Shown: positions 26,569 to 35,060, numbered from the stretch's first letter. The stretch: DNA of 64,000 nucleotides from Eoetvoesia sp035555955 (GCF_035555955.1 NZ_DATMGA010000019.1:1-64000); one strand, 5' to 3'. A program made the numbers and translations. The notes: generated by a model from the letters alone, not told the origin.

Positions 26569-27471
26569 ATGGACGCCAGTATCAAAAGATTCAAGTCGTC
26601 GGTGGACTATGTGTCTTTGGGCGACCGCCTGCGCGCCTACCGCATCGGCGCTTCGCTTCAGGCCGAAGACGTCGCCGAGCGCCTTGGCGTTTCGCGCGCG
26701 GCAGTCTACCGCATGGAAAAAGGCGAGATCGTCAAGATCGAGATGCTCGAGCGGCTGGCCCATCTGTTGGGCACCTCCATCGCCTCGCTGCTGGGCGTCG
26801 AAGTCGAATACTACGCCAACGCCTGGGGCTTTTTCGAACGCATGCACCAGATCGAGCGGGCTTCAGAGCGTATCTTCGCGCATTTCGAACCCATCTCACT
26901 GCTGCTGACTTCCGACAGCTATCTGGAGCATCTGCGCACCATGCTGCTCGAAGCCACGCCGGCCCAGGTCGGCGGGGTGCTCAAGTCCAAAGAAGTCGAT
27001 GAGGTCATCCGGCTCATCATCGAGCGCAAGCATTCGTTCGAAGAGCGCCATCCTCACGTGCTGAGCCTGATCGGCCTGCAGGAGCTCGAGCATTTCATGC
27101 AAATAGGCCTGGTCGGACGTACCAACCTGCCGGCGAGTGTGCGGACCGAGCGCCGCAAAGCCGCGCGCCACGAGGTAAGCCGCATGGCCGACCTCATGGA
27201 AAGCGAGCCTTTGAACGTGCAGATCGGCCTGGTCGACGATTCCATGCCTTCCTCGACCTACCAGATCTTCGTCGGGGCCAAGCACAAGATATTGGCGGTC
27301 AGCCCTTTCCACATGGGCGCGCTGCCCAATGTGCGCAATGGCATCGCCACGATCACCGCGGCGCCGGAGGCTCTGAAGGTCTACGAGGGAATGATTTCCA
27401 GGCTTTGGAAAGGAGCGTACAAAGGCAAGACGGGCGCCGCCCATTTGCGCCAGTTGCTGGCTAGGCTTTGA
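26569..27471 (+). CDS. XRE-family transcriptional regulator
   Basis: A 300-residue protein. Residues about 16-72 form a Cro/CI helix-turn-helix (LGDRLRAYRIGASLQAEDVAERLGVSRAAVYRMEKGE). The remaining 230 residues are a larger domain that I do not recognise, likely for ligand binding or oligomerisation. It closes the operon of the PyrK/PyrD-like, hydrolase, aspartase and PyrE-like genes, 47 bases after the last, so it probably controls that operon and itself. The AT-rich inverted repeat at 19755 is a candidate target. The inducer may be orotate or a product. Confidence 0.85.
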   Translation: MDASIKRFKSSVDYVSLGDRLRAYRIGASLQAEDVAERLGVSRAAVYRMEKGEIVKIEMLERLAHLLGTSIASLLGVEVEYYANAWGFFERMHQIERASERIFAHFEPISLLLTSDSYLEHLRTMLLEATPAQVGGVLKSKEVDEVIRLIIERKHSFEERHPHVLSLIGLQELEHFMQIGLVGRTNLPASVRTERRKAARHEVSRMADLMESEPLNVQIGLVDDSMPSSTYQIFVGAKHKILAVSPFHMGALPNVRNGIATITAAPEALKVYEGMISRLWKGAYKGKTGAAHLRQLLARL

Positions 27472-27630
27472 TTCCGCCGGCCGGCGGGGCTGCGTGTTTG
27501 GTGGCGCCGGCCGCTTGTGTTACTGTAATTTTTTTGGTTTTTCGATGCCGTCCGGTGCTTGCGCCAGCCAGGTTCCAATGGGGGATCCTGCCGGCATTCC
27601 GATCCCGTTTTGATGTGGAGCTGTCACGAA

Positions 27631-27957
27631 ATGACGTTTAAAGAAATTGCGCAACGTTTTGAGCGTTCAGAGTCGGGTAGCGACTCATTCAAAATCTTCT
27701 ACAAAGAGGCGTTCAACCTCATGAAGTCCGATCCGCAGAATGCGGGCCTGTATTTCGTGGTGGGCGTCGCGGCTCAGACCTACGTCATCAAGTACGAAGA
27801 CCAGGCCGTCGATCCCGATTTCGCGGATCGCGCCAAGTCGACGCTGGAAGGCTTCAACAAGCGGCTGCAAGAGGCACTGGAAAAGAGCGCCGACGAACGC
27901 CTGCGCATTCTGGGCGAAGTGGCCGTCGACTACGAATGGAAGGTCGACGCGTTCTAG
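27631..27957 (+). CDS. Hypothetical protein, 108 aa
   Basis: A short soluble, acidic protein starting MTFKEIAQRF and ending AVDYEWKVDAF. It is mostly helix-forming, with no signal peptide, cysteine motif or membrane segment. GGAG at 27617-27620 lies before the ATG at 27631; the upstream in-frame extension from 27559 has no site of its own. It has a normal codon pattern for the window, so I take it as real. I do not recognise a family. It is convergent with the small DUF2007-like gene. Confidence 0.65.
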   Translation: MTFKEIAQRFERSESGSDSFKIFYKEAFNLMKSDPQNAGLYFVVGVAAQTYVIKYEDQAVDPDFADRAKSTLEGFNKRLQEALEKSADERLRILGEVAVDYEWKVDAF

Positions 27958-27969
27958 CAAGGCCGCCGG

Positions 27970-28203
27970 TCAGGGCCTGACGCCGTCCCGGATGAAGGGC
28001 TCCAGCAGCTCGCGCGCAAGCTCGGCATCTTCATGGGCCACCAGCAATATGCTTTCGTTCAGGCTGACCGACAGAGGCCCCGGATACATCGACCCGAAAG
28101 CCTGCCCCTGCATGACATACCGGATATTGTGCGCATCCATGAGCGCCGCGATCACCGTTGCTTCGCTTGGCGATTGCGGCGTGTAGACGGGTGTCATTTC
28201 CAT
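27970..28203 (-). CDS. DUF2007-like small protein (putative signal-transducing type)
   Basis: A 77-residue protein (MEMTPVYTPQSPSEATVIAA...). It has the DUF2007 pattern: a short beta strand, a helix ending in LMDAHNIRYVMQG, and a late VAHEDAELARELL helix. The fold is ferredoxin-like, related to PII-type signalling proteins; function is unknown. The ATG at 28203 has AAGGAAA before it, better than a longer start at 28239. It is divergent from the Rieske oxygenase gene. Confidence 0.75.
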   Translation of the reverse strand: MEMTPVYTPQSPSEATVIAALMDAHNIRYVMQGQAFGSMYPGPLSVSLNESILLVAHEDAELARELLEPFIRDGVRP

Positions 28204-28438
28204 AGCGGGTTTCCTTGAGCCGGGGCGCGCCGGGCGCATCCTTCTGCGTCGGCGTGCCGCATTGCGTGTCCTTGCGCAAGCACATCATCCCCCATTTGGC
28301 CCGTAGGCGCCATGTAATTCTTCCAATCGTTTCCGGCCAGACCGCGTGGCAAACGGGCACGGCGGCTGGTCCGCGCGTTTCTTAAGGGTAAACGCTGGGC
28401 AAATCGTGCTTGCCCAAAAAGCCGCCCTTGTCTACACT

Positions 28439-28462
28439 TTCCATTACGTATACGTAATGGAA
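28439..28462. promoter_or_regulatory. Perfect 24-base palindrome, probable MarR operator
   Basis: TTCCATTACGTA (28439-28450) is followed directly by its exact inverse, TACGTAATGGAA (28451-28462). It lies 33 bases before the Rieske oxygenase ATG. TTGTCT (28428-28433) and TATACG (28449-28454) could be promoter boxes, so the palindrome would cover the -10. Its size and ATACGTAT-like centre suit a MarR dimer; the marR gene is the second gene of the transcript. Confidence 0.75.
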
Positions 28463-28495
28463 TTCACCATTGTCATGCACTCTGGAGACTGAACG

Positions 28496-29527
28496 ATGTG
28501 GCCTGAAAATGCTTGGTATGTGGCGGCTTTTTCTTCCGAAGTCCAAGGCGGGCTGCTGGCCCGCAAATTCCTGGGGAAAGCCGTTGTGCTGTATCGCCGC
28601 GGCGACGATACCGTCGCCGCTTTGGAAGACCGCTGCGCCCACCGGCGGCTGCCGCTTTCTTTCGGTTATGTGGAAAACGATCAGGTCGTCTGTGGGTACC
28701 ACGGCATGGCGTTCAATGGGCAAGGGCAGTGCACGCGCATTCCGGGCCAGGAAAAAATCCCCGCCTCGGCCTGTGTCCGGTCGTTTCCCGTCGTCGAGCG
28801 CGATCGGCTGTTATGGATATGGATGGGCGATCCCTCACTGGCCGATCCGGGCCTTGTTCCGGACATGGGCCGGCTGAACCACCCCGACTGGATCCCCAGC
28901 CAGGGCTATTGCCATTTGAACGCCGACTATCGCCTGCTCAACGACAACCTGCTCGATCTTTCGCACGTGGCTTTCGTGCATGGACGGACCATAGGCAATG
29001 CGGCCGTGGCCGAGTCCCCCATCGAGGTGTCCCAGCAGGGCAGCGTCGTGCGCGTGCACCGCGATGTCGTGGGCGCCATGGCGCCGCCGTTCTACACCTA
29101 CCTGGGCAAGTACGCCAAGCCCATTCACCGCTGGCATACGGTCAATTACCACGCGCCGTCGATCTGCGTGATCGAGGTCGGCTGCCGGGCGCTGCACGAA
29201 GGCGACGGCCTGGGCGAGATCACGGGCTGCGTCATGCACCTGGCCACGCCCGAAACCGCAAGCTCCACGCATTATTTCTGGGCGTTCGTGCGCAATTTCC
29301 GCCAGGACGACGAGTTCCTTACGCGCTATATCCAGGAGGCCGTGGACGCAACGCACAACGAGGACAAGGTGGTGGTCGAACTGCAGCAGTCGGCGCTGAC
29401 GCCCGATGAGTGCGATAATCCCGTCCAGACCGCCATCGCCGTGGATAGCGGCCCCATACGCGGGCGGCGCGTGCTGCAGGCCATGATGGCCGACGAACAG
29501 CGCGAGCGCGCTCCCGCCTTGCCATAG
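28496..29527 (+). CDS. Rieske non-haem iron oxygenase, VanA-like oxygenase subunit
   Basis: A 343-residue ring-hydroxylating/O-demethylating oxygenase. The Rieske [2Fe-2S] ligands are Cys47 and His49 (RCAHR) and Cys66 and His69 (CGYH). The mononuclear iron site holds His157 and His162 (NLLDLSHVAFVH), with bridging Asp154. Length and motifs fit the vanillate O-demethylase oxygenase subunit group, which removes methyl groups from methoxylated aromatics. No reductase gene (VanB type) is adjacent, so electrons must come from elsewhere. A MarR gene follows by 31 bases. The substrate is likely a methoxylated or carboxylated aromatic, not proven. Confidence 0.88.
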   Translation: MWPENAWYVAAFSSEVQGGLLARKFLGKAVVLYRRGDDTVAALEDRCAHRRLPLSFGYVENDQVVCGYHGMAFNGQGQCTRIPGQEKIPASACVRSFPVVERDRLLWIWMGDPSLADPGLVPDMGRLNHPDWIPSQGYCHLNADYRLLNDNLLDLSHVAFVHGRTIGNAAVAESPIEVSQQGSVVRVHRDVVGAMAPPFYTYLGKYAKPIHRWHTVNYHAPSICVIEVGCRALHEGDGLGEITGCVMHLATPETASSTHYFWAFVRNFRQDDEFLTRYIQEAVDATHNEDKVVVELQQSALTPDECDNPVQTAIAVDSGPIRGRRVLQAMMADEQRERAPALP

Positions 29528-29558
29528 CCACGTTGTCATTTCACAAGCAAGCTGTTCC

Positions 29559-30095
29559 ATGCCCATGACCGCAGCGCAGCGTATCCCCCATGAATTGAAT
29601 GACCACCCCGGGCATTTGCTGCGCCGCGCCCAGCAGATCGTGGTGGCGTCGTTCTACGACAATGTCGGCCGCGACAGCCTGACGCCTCTGCAATACGCCT
29701 TGCTGGTGGCGCTGGATGAAAACCCCGGCATCGACCAGGTTACGCTGGCCAAGCTGGTGGCCCTGGACAACTCGACTACCGCCGAGACTGCGGTTCGGCT
29801 CGAGGCCAAGGGTCTTATCGTGCGCGAGCTTTACATCGAAAAGCGCCGCCAGCGGCGTTTGTCCCTGACCCGCGCCGGCCAGGAGGTGCTGGAAGGTATG
29901 CAGGGCGGCATCCAGAACATGAAGAACCAGCTGCTTGCCCGGCTTGCGCCGGACGAACAGGAACTGTTCCTGCGCCTTTTGCGCGACTTCGTGAACGCCG
30001 AAGGCGCGTCGCCCGACGATGACGCCGCGCATGTGACCGGCCGGCGCGCCCTGCCGCAGGCGGCGCTCGGCGCGTCCCGGAAAGGCAACAAATAG
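29559..30095 (+). CDS. MarR-family transcriptional regulator
   Basis: A 178-residue winged-helix protein. QYALLVALDENPGIDQVTLAKLVALDNSTTAETAVRLEAKGLI is the recognition region, and the basic wing EKRRQRRLSLTRAGQEVL follows. MarR proteins bind palindromes as dimers and release them on meeting aromatic ligands. It follows the Rieske gene closely and probably represses that promoter through the 24-base palindrome at 28439. The C-terminal 30 residues are Ala/Gly-rich and probably disordered. An ATG two codons later is also possible. Confidence 0.88.
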   Translation: MPMTAAQRIPHELNDHPGHLLRRAQQIVVASFYDNVGRDSLTPLQYALLVALDENPGIDQVTLAKLVALDNSTTAETAVRLEAKGLIVRELYIEKRRQRRLSLTRAGQEVLEGMQGGIQNMKNQLLARLAPDEQELFLRLLRDFVNAEGASPDDDAAHVTGRRALPQAALGASRKGNK

Positions 30096-30121
30096 CCAGC
30101 GGGACGCGGCGGGAAGCAGGT

Positions 30122-31297
30122 TTAGACGCCTGGATCCTTGAAGTGCTCGATCTTGTCGAATTCCACGTTGTAGATCTGGCCGTCGACCTTCTCGGCCTTG
30201 CGGATATACACGTTCTGCACGACGTCGCGGGTTTGCGGGTCGATGCTCATGGGGCCGCGCGGGCTCGTCCAGCTGGCGCCCTTCATGGCCGCCAGGAGCT
30301 GGTCGCCCGTGGCGTTGGGGCCGGCTTTTTTCAGCGCCGCATAAATAAGATGCATGCCGTCATAGCCGCCCACCGACATGAAGTTGGGCCGCATGCTGTT
30401 ATTGGTAAGCTTTCTGAACGCGGCGACATAGGCCTTGTTCTCGGGCGAGTCGTGGGCGGTCGAGTAGTGCTGGGAAGTGATGATGCCCAGCGCCTCGTCG
30501 CCCATGCTGGGCAGCAGGTCGTCGTCCAGCACGTCGCCGGTGGCGATCAGCTTGATGCCCGCGGCGGCCAGCCCGCGCTGTGCGAACTGCTTCATCAGCG
30601 TACTGCCCTGGCCGGAGGGAACGAAGACGAAGACCGCATCGGGCTTCAGGTCTTTGACACGCTGCAAAAACGGCGAGAAGTCGGGGTTCTGCTGCGGGAT
30701 GCGCAGATTGCCCAGGATCTTGCCGCCGCCTTCCGTGAAGCGTTTGGTGAAGACCTTCTCGGCATCGTGGCCCGGTCCGAAATCGGATACCAGCGTCACG
30801 ACCGACTTGATGTGGGAGTTAGGGTTTTTGGCCGCCCAGTCGGCCAGGGGCGCGGTGGTCTGGGGCAATGTCATGGAGGTGCGCACGATATATGGCGACT
30901 TCTGCATGATGGACGACGTGCCCGCCGCCATCACGACCATGGGCGTCTTGGATTGCGTGGCGATGGGCGCCGCGGCAAAGGCGAGCGGCGTCAGGCCGAA
31001 ACCGGCAATGACATTGACCTTTTCCTGCACGACAAGCTCTTGCGCCAGGCGCTTGGTGGTTTCAGGCTGGATGCCGCCATCGTCCTTGACGATGAGCTGG
31101 ATCTGGCGGCCGTCCACTTTGTCGCCGTTCTGCTGCATATACAGCCGGGCGGCGGCTTCGACCTGCTTGCCGGTCGAGGCGAAGGGGCCCGTCATGGGAA
31201 TGATCAGGCCGATCTTGAACGGTTCGGCGGCATGGCTCGCCAGGGGTGTCGTGGCCAGGCACGCGGTGGCCAATGCCGTCAATAATGCTTTTTTCAA
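30122..31297 (-). CDS. ABC transporter substrate-binding protein (LivK/Leu-Ile-Val type)
   Basis: A 391-residue periplasmic binding protein. It starts with TTG at 31297 (LKKALLTALATACLATTPLASHA signal peptide), supported by GGAG six bases upstream. The mature part has the type-I fold seen in branched-chain amino acid and aromatic-acid binding proteins (FKIGLIIPMTGPFASTGKQVEAA). No permease or ATPase genes lie next to it; it is an orphan like many in Burkholderiales. It is on the same strand as, and downstream of, the meta-pathway genes (96 bases), so it may bind the ring compound degraded there. Confidence 0.85.
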   Translation of the reverse strand: MKKALLTALATACLATTPLASHAAEPFKIGLIIPMTGPFASTGKQVEAAARLYMQQNGDKVDGRQIQLIVKDDGGIQPETTKRLAQELVVQEKVNVIAGFGLTPLAFAAAPIATQSKTPMVVMAAGTSSIMQKSPYIVRTSMTLPQTTAPLADWAAKNPNSHIKSVVTLVSDFGPGHDAEKVFTKRFTEGGGKILGNLRIPQQNPDFSPFLQRVKDLKPDAVFVFVPSGQGSTLMKQFAQRGLAAAGIKLIATGDVLDDDLLPSMGDEALGIITSQHYSTAHDSPENKAYVAAFRKLTNNSMRPNFMSVGGYDGMHLIYAALKKAGPNATGDQLLAAMKGASWTSPRGPMSIDPQTRDVVQNVYIRKAEKVDGQIYNVEFDKIEHFKDPGV

Positions 31298-31392
31298 TGT
31301 CTTCTCCAGGGAATGTTTGTTTTTGGATTGCCGTAGTCGATACATCGACCGTGAGCATGTCGCAAAGAAAGTTGAATGGCGGGCAGTCCTCC

Positions 31393-32436
31393 TTATGCGG
31401 ATTTCAGCTGGGTTTCGGGGGATTGGGCGGCAAGCAGGTCGAGCGCCACGTCGACGATCATGTCTTCCTGGCCGCCCACCATCTTGCGCCGGCCCAGTTC
31501 CACCAGGATGTCCACGGTCTTCAGGCCGTATTTGGCGGCGGCGACTTCGGCGTGGCGCAGGAAGCTGGAGTACACGCCGGCATAGCCCAGGGCCAGGGTT
31601 TCGCGATCGACCCGCACCGGCCTGTCCTGCAGCGGACGCACCAGATCGTCGGCGGCGTCCATGAGTTTGTAAAGATCGCAGCCATGGTTCCAGCCCAGGC
31701 GTTCGGCCGCGGCAATAAAGACTTCCAGCGGTGCATTGCCGGCGCCGGCGCCCATGCCGGCAAGGCTGGCGTCGATGCGGTCGCAGCTTTCCTCGACGGC
31801 CACGATGGAATTGGCCACGCCCAGGCTCAGGTTGTGGTGGGCATGCATGCCGGTCTGGGTCTCGGGCTTGAGCACATCCTTGAAGGCGCGGAAGCGGTCG
31901 CGCACGTCGTTCATGCCCAGCGCGCCGCCCGAATCGACCACGTACACGCAGGTGGCGCCGTAGTCTTCCATGAGCTTGGCCTGCCTGGCCAGGTTGGCGG
32001 GCGTGGTCATGTGGCTCATCATGAGGAAGCCAACGGGGTCCATGCCCAGTTCGCGGGCGTATTCGAGATGCTGGCGCGAGACGTCCGCTTCGGTGCAGTG
32101 CGTGGCGACCCGCACGACGCGCGCGCCCGCGTCGAAGGCGCGGCGCAGGTCATGCGTGGTGCCGATGCCGGGCAGCAGCAGGGTGGCGATTTTCGCCTGC
32201 TTGACGCATTCGGCGGCGGCCTCGATCCACTCCACGTCGCTGTGCGCGCCGAAGCCGTAATTGAAGCTCGAGCCTTCGAGTCCGTCGCCATGGGCGACTT
32301 CCAGGCTGTCGACGCCGGCCTGGTCGAGCGCGGTGGCGATGGCCTTGACGTTTTCGACGCTGTATTGGTGGCGGATGGCGTGGCTGCCGTCGCGCAGGGT
32401 GACGTCGGAAATATAGAGTTTTTTATTCGCGGCCAT
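31393..32436 (-). CDS. dmpG: 4-hydroxy-2-oxovalerate aldolase
   Basis: A 347-residue class II aldolase of the DmpG/BphI/MhpE family. The N-terminal DVTLRDGSHAIRHQY block carries Arg15, Asp16 and His19 (catalysis and metal), and TGMHAHHN gives the metal-binding histidines. It splits 4-hydroxy-2-oxopentanoate into pyruvate and acetaldehyde. Its start overlaps the stop of the acetaldehyde dehydrogenase gene (TAATG), matching the physical complex in which acetaldehyde is channelled between the two enzymes. It is the last enzyme gene of the operon. Confidence 0.96.
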   Translation of the reverse strand: MAANKKLYISDVTLRDGSHAIRHQYSVENVKAIATALDQAGVDSLEVAHGDGLEGSSFNYGFGAHSDVEWIEAAAECVKQAKIATLLLPGIGTTHDLRRAFDAGARVVRVATHCTEADVSRQHLEYARELGMDPVGFLMMSHMTTPANLARQAKLMEDYGATCVYVVDSGGALGMNDVRDRFRAFKDVLKPETQTGMHAHHNLSLGVANSIVAVEESCDRIDASLAGMGAGAGNAPLEVFIAAAERLGWNHGCDLYKLMDAADDLVRPLQDRPVRVDRETLALGYAGVYSSFLRHAEVAAAKYGLKTVDILVELGRRKMVGGQEDMIVDVALDLLAAQSPETQLKSA

Positions 32437-33395
32437 TACACGGCCTCCTTGCGTGCGCGTGAAAGGCCGGACTCCTGGCGCCGGCGGGCCATCAGGTCGC
32501 CGCAGGCCAGGGCGGCGGAAGTCATGATGTCCAAGTTGCCTGCGTAAGAGGGCAGGTAGTGGGCGGCGCCTTCGACTTCCAGGTAGATCGAGGTTTTCAG
32601 CCCGTGGCGCAAGCCTATGCCCGGCACATTGAGAGGCCTGGCAGGATCGATGACGTCGAATTGCACCTGCTGCTTCAGGCGGTAGCCCGGCACGTAGGCC
32701 TGCACGGCGGCCACCATTTTTTCTATGCTTTCCTCCACCTGGGCCTGGTCCGCAAGCTCGGACAGCACGAAGACCGTGTCGCGCATGATGAGCGGCGGCT
32801 CGGCCGGATTGAGGATGATGACGGCCTTGCCGCGTTCGGCGCCGCCCAGCTTCTCGATGGCGCTGCGCGTGGTTTCGGTGAATTCGTCGATGTTGGCGCG
32901 CGTGCCGGGGCCTGCCGACTTGCTGGCGATGGAGGCGACGATTTCGGCGTAGTGCACCTTGGCCACGCGCGATACGGCCGCCACCATGGGAATGGTGGCC
33001 TGCCCGCCGCAGGTGACCATGTTCATATTGCCGGCGTTTTCGGCTTCGAGGTTGATGGCCGGGATGACGTAGGGGCCGATGGCGGCGGGGGTCAGGTCGA
33101 TGACCTGGACGCCGTGCTCCTGCAGCACCTGGTTGTGGCGGGCATGCGCGCCCGCCGAAGTGGCATCGAACACAATGTCGATTTCCGGAAAGACGTCGAG
33201 CTTGAGCAGGCCGTCCAGGCCTTCGGCGGTGGTGGCGACGCCCAGCCGCTGCGCGCGCGCCAGGCCGTCCGACGCTGGGTCGACGCCCACCATGGCGCCC
33301 ATTTCCAGGTGCTTGCTGTTGCGCATGACCTTGATCATGAGGTCGGTGCCGATATTGCCGGGGCCGACGATGGCCACTTTTACTTTGTCGTTCAT
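32436..33395 (-). CDS. dmpF: Acetaldehyde dehydrogenase (acetylating)
   Basis: A 319-residue DmpF/BphJ/MhpF-type enzyme that turns acetaldehyde, NAD+ and CoA into acetyl-CoA. The N-terminal Rossmann motif is VAIVGPGNIGTDLM, and the catalytic Cys129 sits in VTCGGQATIP. The ATG at 33395 has CTGGAG upstream and matches the family start (MNDKVKVAIV); longer starts add non-family sequence. It overlaps the aldolase gene by one base and works with it as a channelling complex. Confidence 0.96.
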   Translation of the reverse strand: MNDKVKVAIVGPGNIGTDLMIKVMRNSKHLEMGAMVGVDPASDGLARAQRLGVATTAEGLDGLLKLDVFPEIDIVFDATSAGAHARHNQVLQEHGVQVIDLTPAAIGPYVIPAINLEAENAGNMNMVTCGGQATIPMVAAVSRVAKVHYAEIVASIASKSAGPGTRANIDEFTETTRSAIEKLGGAERGKAVIILNPAEPPLIMRDTVFVLSELADQAQVEESIEKMVAAVQAYVPGYRLKQQVQFDVIDPARPLNVPGIGLRHGLKTSIYLEVEGAAHYLPSYAGNLDIMTSAALACGDLMARRRQESGLSRARKEAV

Positions 33396-33442
33396 TGAAT
33401 GCTCCAGAATCGGGTCGCGGTGGTTCCGTGTGTGCAGGCAGT

Positions 33443-34210
33443 TCAGTCTTGTGTGTGAAAACCGGCCCGGCCCAGTTGCTCCATGTCGATGGATATGTAT
33501 TGCCCCGGCTTGATCCATTCGGCCGGGGTGGCTCCGCCGGCCATGACTATCCAGCCGGCTTGCAGCGGCTCGCCCGCCTGTTCCGCCACGCGCGCGGCGG
33601 CAATGAGCGAGCGCAGGGGGTGGCCCAGCAGGGCGGCAGTGGAGCCGACCTGGACGGCGCGCCCATCGATGTTCAAGGTAAGCCCCAGATTGCCGAAGTC
33701 GATGGCCGGGTCGCGCCAGGCGCCGATGACGAAGCTGCTGGACGAGGCGTTGTCGGCAATGACTTCGGGCAGGGTGAACTTGAAATCCTTGTAGCGCGAG
33801 TCGATGATTTCCAGCGCGGGGGCGATGGCTTCGACGGCGGCCAGCGCTTCGGGGCCGGTCACCTTGCCGGCCAGCGGCTTTTTCAGGAAGAAAGCCAGTT
33901 CCGGTTCGACGCGCGGGTGGACATAGCGCGACAGGTCGATGGAGCTGCCTTCCTCGATCTGCATGGCGTCGGTCAGCCGGCCCCAGATGACGTCGGAAAG
34001 CCCCATCTGCAGCATCTTGGCGCGGCTGGTGAAGCCCATCTTGACGCCGACGCGGCGTTCGCCCCGCGCCAGGCGCCGCTGGATCGAGGCGGCCTGGATG
34101 GCGTAGGCGTCATCCAGCGACAGCCGGCTTTCGGTGTCGAACTGCGGGACCTCGCGAGCATGGTGCGCGGCATCGTCGAGCAGGACGGCGTAGTCGTTCA
34201 GGGCCTTCAT
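33443..34210 (-). CDS. dmpH: 4-oxalocrotonate decarboxylase
   Basis: A 255-residue member of the hydratase/decarboxylase family. It matches the DmpH/XylI branch (GVKMGFTSRAKMLQMG; VEPELAFFLKKPL; ADNASSSSFVIG) better than the hydratase branch. It removes CO2 from 2-oxohex-3-enedioate (4-oxalocrotonate) to give 2-oxopent-4-enoate. Its start overlaps the stop of the hydratase gene (ATGA), in keeping with the tight decarboxylase-hydratase complex known for XylI/XylJ. The Glu and Asp residues in VEPELAF bind the metal. Confidence 0.9.
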   Translation of the reverse strand: MKALNDYAVLLDDAAHHAREVPQFDTESRLSLDDAYAIQAASIQRRLARGERRVGVKMGFTSRAKMLQMGLSDVIWGRLTDAMQIEEGSSIDLSRYVHPRVEPELAFFLKKPLAGKVTGPEALAAVEAIAPALEIIDSRYKDFKFTLPEVIADNASSSSFVIGAWRDPAIDFGNLGLTLNIDGRAVQVGSTAALLGHPLRSLIAAARVAEQAGEPLQAGWIVMAGGATPAEWIKPGQYISIDMEQLGRAGFHTQD

Positions 34211-35016
34211 GGTTGCGCCTCGTTGGTATCGTGTTCAAAAACGGCTGCGACCGAGCCCAGCCCGTTGATGCGGGCTTCGAAGACGTCGCCCGGCTTGACC
34301 GCCGCCATGGGGCCCAGGGCTCCCGACAGCACCAGGTCGCCCTTGCGCAAGGGGGTATTGAGCCTGGCCAGGGTGCGGGCCAGCCAGACGACCGCATTCA
34401 GCGGATGGCCCAGGCAGGCCGCGCCGGCGCCCACCGATACGGGCTCGCCGTTGTGTTCCATGACCATGCCGCACAGGCGCAGGTCGAACTCCGACAGCTT
34501 GCGCGGTGTGCCGCCCAGCACGAAGGCGCCCGACGAGGCATTGTCGGCAATGGTGTCGGTAATGCGGATGTCCCAGTTGGCGATGCGGCTGCCTACGATT
34601 TCAATGGCGGGCAGGGCGTAGTCGATGGCGTTGAGTACGTCGAGCTGGCCGGGATTGGCGACATTCAGGTCGGCGCCCATGACGAAGGCGATTTCCGCTT
34701 CGACCTTGGGCTGCAGCAGCGCCGAGGCGGGAATGGGTTCGCGGTCGCCGTAGCCCATGTCGTCGAACAGCACGCCGAAATCGGGCTGGTTCACGCCCAA
34801 TTGCTTCTGGACGGCCAGCGAGGTCAGGCCGATCTTGCGGCCGATGACGCGCCGGCCTTCTTCCTTGAGGCGCTGCTGGGTGTTAAGAGCCTGGATGGCG
34901 TAGGCCGAGTCGATGGTCAAGTTCGGGTAGGTGGTGCGCAGCGGCGCGATGCCTTGCCGCGTGCGGGCAGCTTCGCGCAGCGCGGCGGCTGCCGCTTCGA
35001 TTTCATCGTGATTCAT
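34207..35016 (-). CDS. dmpE: 2-oxopent-4-enoate hydratase
   Basis: A 269-residue protein of the DmpE/XylJ/MhpD family. GRKIGLTSLAVQKQLGV and VEAEIAFVMG (metal-binding acidic residues) are typical of the hydratase branch. It adds water to 2-oxopent-4-enoate, giving 4-hydroxy-2-oxopentanoate for the aldolase. The ATG at 35016 is chosen on the AAGGAAA ribosome site; longer in-frame starts overlap the dioxygenase gene and lack conservation. It is 44 bases after the dioxygenase gene. Confidence 0.92.
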   Translation of the reverse strand: MNHDEIEAAAAALREAARTRQGIAPLRTTYPNLTIDSAYAIQALNTQQRLKEEGRRVIGRKIGLTSLAVQKQLGVNQPDFGVLFDDMGYGDREPIPASALLQPKVEAEIAFVMGADLNVANPGQLDVLNAIDYALPAIEIVGSRIANWDIRITDTIADNASSGAFVLGGTPRKLSEFDLRLCGMVMEHNGEPVSVGAGAACLGHPLNAVVWLARTLARLNTPLRKGDLVLSGALGPMAAVKPGDVFEARINGLGSVAAVFEHDTNEAQP

Positions 35017-35060
35017 GCAGGGTTTCCTTGTAAGCCATGACGAGGCGCAGTTTGGGGCCT

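Noticed and set aside
33443..35016. Reading the two hydratase-family genes as a recent duplication
   Set aside because: They belong to separate, well-known branches (decarboxylase and hydratase) that normally occur side by side.
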